Shown: positions 14,017 to 14,229 of the stretch, one piece after another | Layout: every line of letters starts with the position of its first letter | Position numbering within the stretch: position 1 is the first letter of the stretch | From: JBLIAZ01 sp047631875 | Lineage (GTDB): Bacteria > Bacteroidota > Bacteroidia > Flavobacteriales_C > GCA-002722245 | Length of the DNA stretch: 14,229 bases | NCBI GenBank assembly: GCA_047631875.1 | Contig: JBLIAZ010000049.1 | Span: 1-14,229, forward strand | Direction: 5' to 3' | The notes under the pieces: generated by a model | Database searches by the model: none | Told to the model about the DNA's origin: nothing | What the model saw: the letters and a program-made list of their open reading frames with translations, nothing else | Position numbers and translations under genes: made by a program

Positions 14017-14229
14017 TCAACTTAATAGTTCTGCGTGGATTAAATCCTCTAATGCAATAGGGTAGGCCAGCTGTTTTAATTCTTTGCTATTTTTGAATTG
14101 TGCTTTCATGTACTGTACTGCACTACTGAAAAAATATTTCTCACTGTCTGCCTGCTCTTCTTCCCATACAATTCCAAAGACTTCTTTACCACTTCGTAAA
14201 ATGAATTTGCATGGTTTTTTCTCATAGTA
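14017..14229 (-). CDS. C-terminal end of an unidentified protein (partial at window end)
   Basis: The minus-strand frame is open from the window edge to the TGA at 14017-14019, giving 70 residues. It begins YYEKKPCKFILRSGKEVFG and ends ALEDLIHAELLS. The beginning (CKFILRSGKEVFGIVWEEE) reads as two beta strands joined by an RSGKE turn, similar to small SH3/Sm-like barrels. The rest is helical and charged (YMKAQFKNSKELKQLAYPIALEDLIHAE). There is no signal for function. It lies upstream of, and on the same strand as, the sps operon with a 228-base gap, so it is probably a separate transcript. A coding call is supported by the sustained open frame up to the edge and ordinary codon use, but the short length limits certainty. 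Confidence 0.6.
   Translation of the reverse strand, partial: YYEKKPCKFILRSGKEVFGIVWEEEQADSEKYFFSSAVQYMKAQFKNSKELKQLAYPIALEDLIHAELLS

Overview
The window looks like a chromosomal segment of a Bacteroidota bacterium, most likely a Flavobacteriales-type marine or aquatic heterotroph. The DNA is AT-rich. Most starts lack a clear Shine-Dalgarno sequence, and a few intergenic boxes match the Bacteroidota -7 element TAnnTTTG. The protein set also fits: a Bacteroidota-style HolA, a DUF4286 protein, BshC of bacillithiol synthesis, prfB with its programmed frameshift, and MurQ. Nothing seen points to a phage, an insertion sequence, a CRISPR array or a tRNA/rRNA gene.

Layout. (1) 2-400 (+) is the C-terminal end of DNA polymerase III subunit delta (holA), cut by the window edge. 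(2) 441-1693 (-) is a two-gene unit: a duplicated-domain membrane protein whose stop overlaps the start of a small DUF4286 protein. (3) 1760-2840 (+) is prfB, split at codon 22 by an in-frame TGA that is read through by +1 frameshifting; the true protein is about 359 residues. (4) 2865-3689 (-) is murQ, convergent with prfB. (5) 3814-8551 (+) is a tightly packed four-gene cluster: a secreted M48-type zinc peptidase with a long unassigned C-terminal part, an outer-membrane beta-barrel-like protein (ATGA overlap), a large exported protein of unknown function, and a conserved cytoplasmic protein of unknown function with a GTG start. (6) 13788-8532 (-) is an apparent operon: fused sucrose-phosphate synthase/sucrose-phosphate phosphatase, a GH32-like glycosidase without a signal peptide, and bshC, the last two sharing an ATGA overlap. 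(7) 14017-14229 (-) is the C-terminal end of an unidentified protein.

How the genes may work together. The sps-spp fusion has intact synthase and phosphatase active-site motifs and should make sucrose from a nucleotide-glucose and fructose 6-phosphate in one polypeptide. The adjacent intracellular GH32-like enzyme could break sucrose down again, which would suit a compatible solute or carbon store with controlled turnover. Translational coupling of bshC to this pair links it to bacillithiol (thiol redox) synthesis; whether this is functional or only positional cannot be told from sequence. The 3814-8551 cluster looks like an uncharacterised cell-envelope system (periplasmic or surface protease, barrel and exported partner) and is the best candidate here for undescribed biology.
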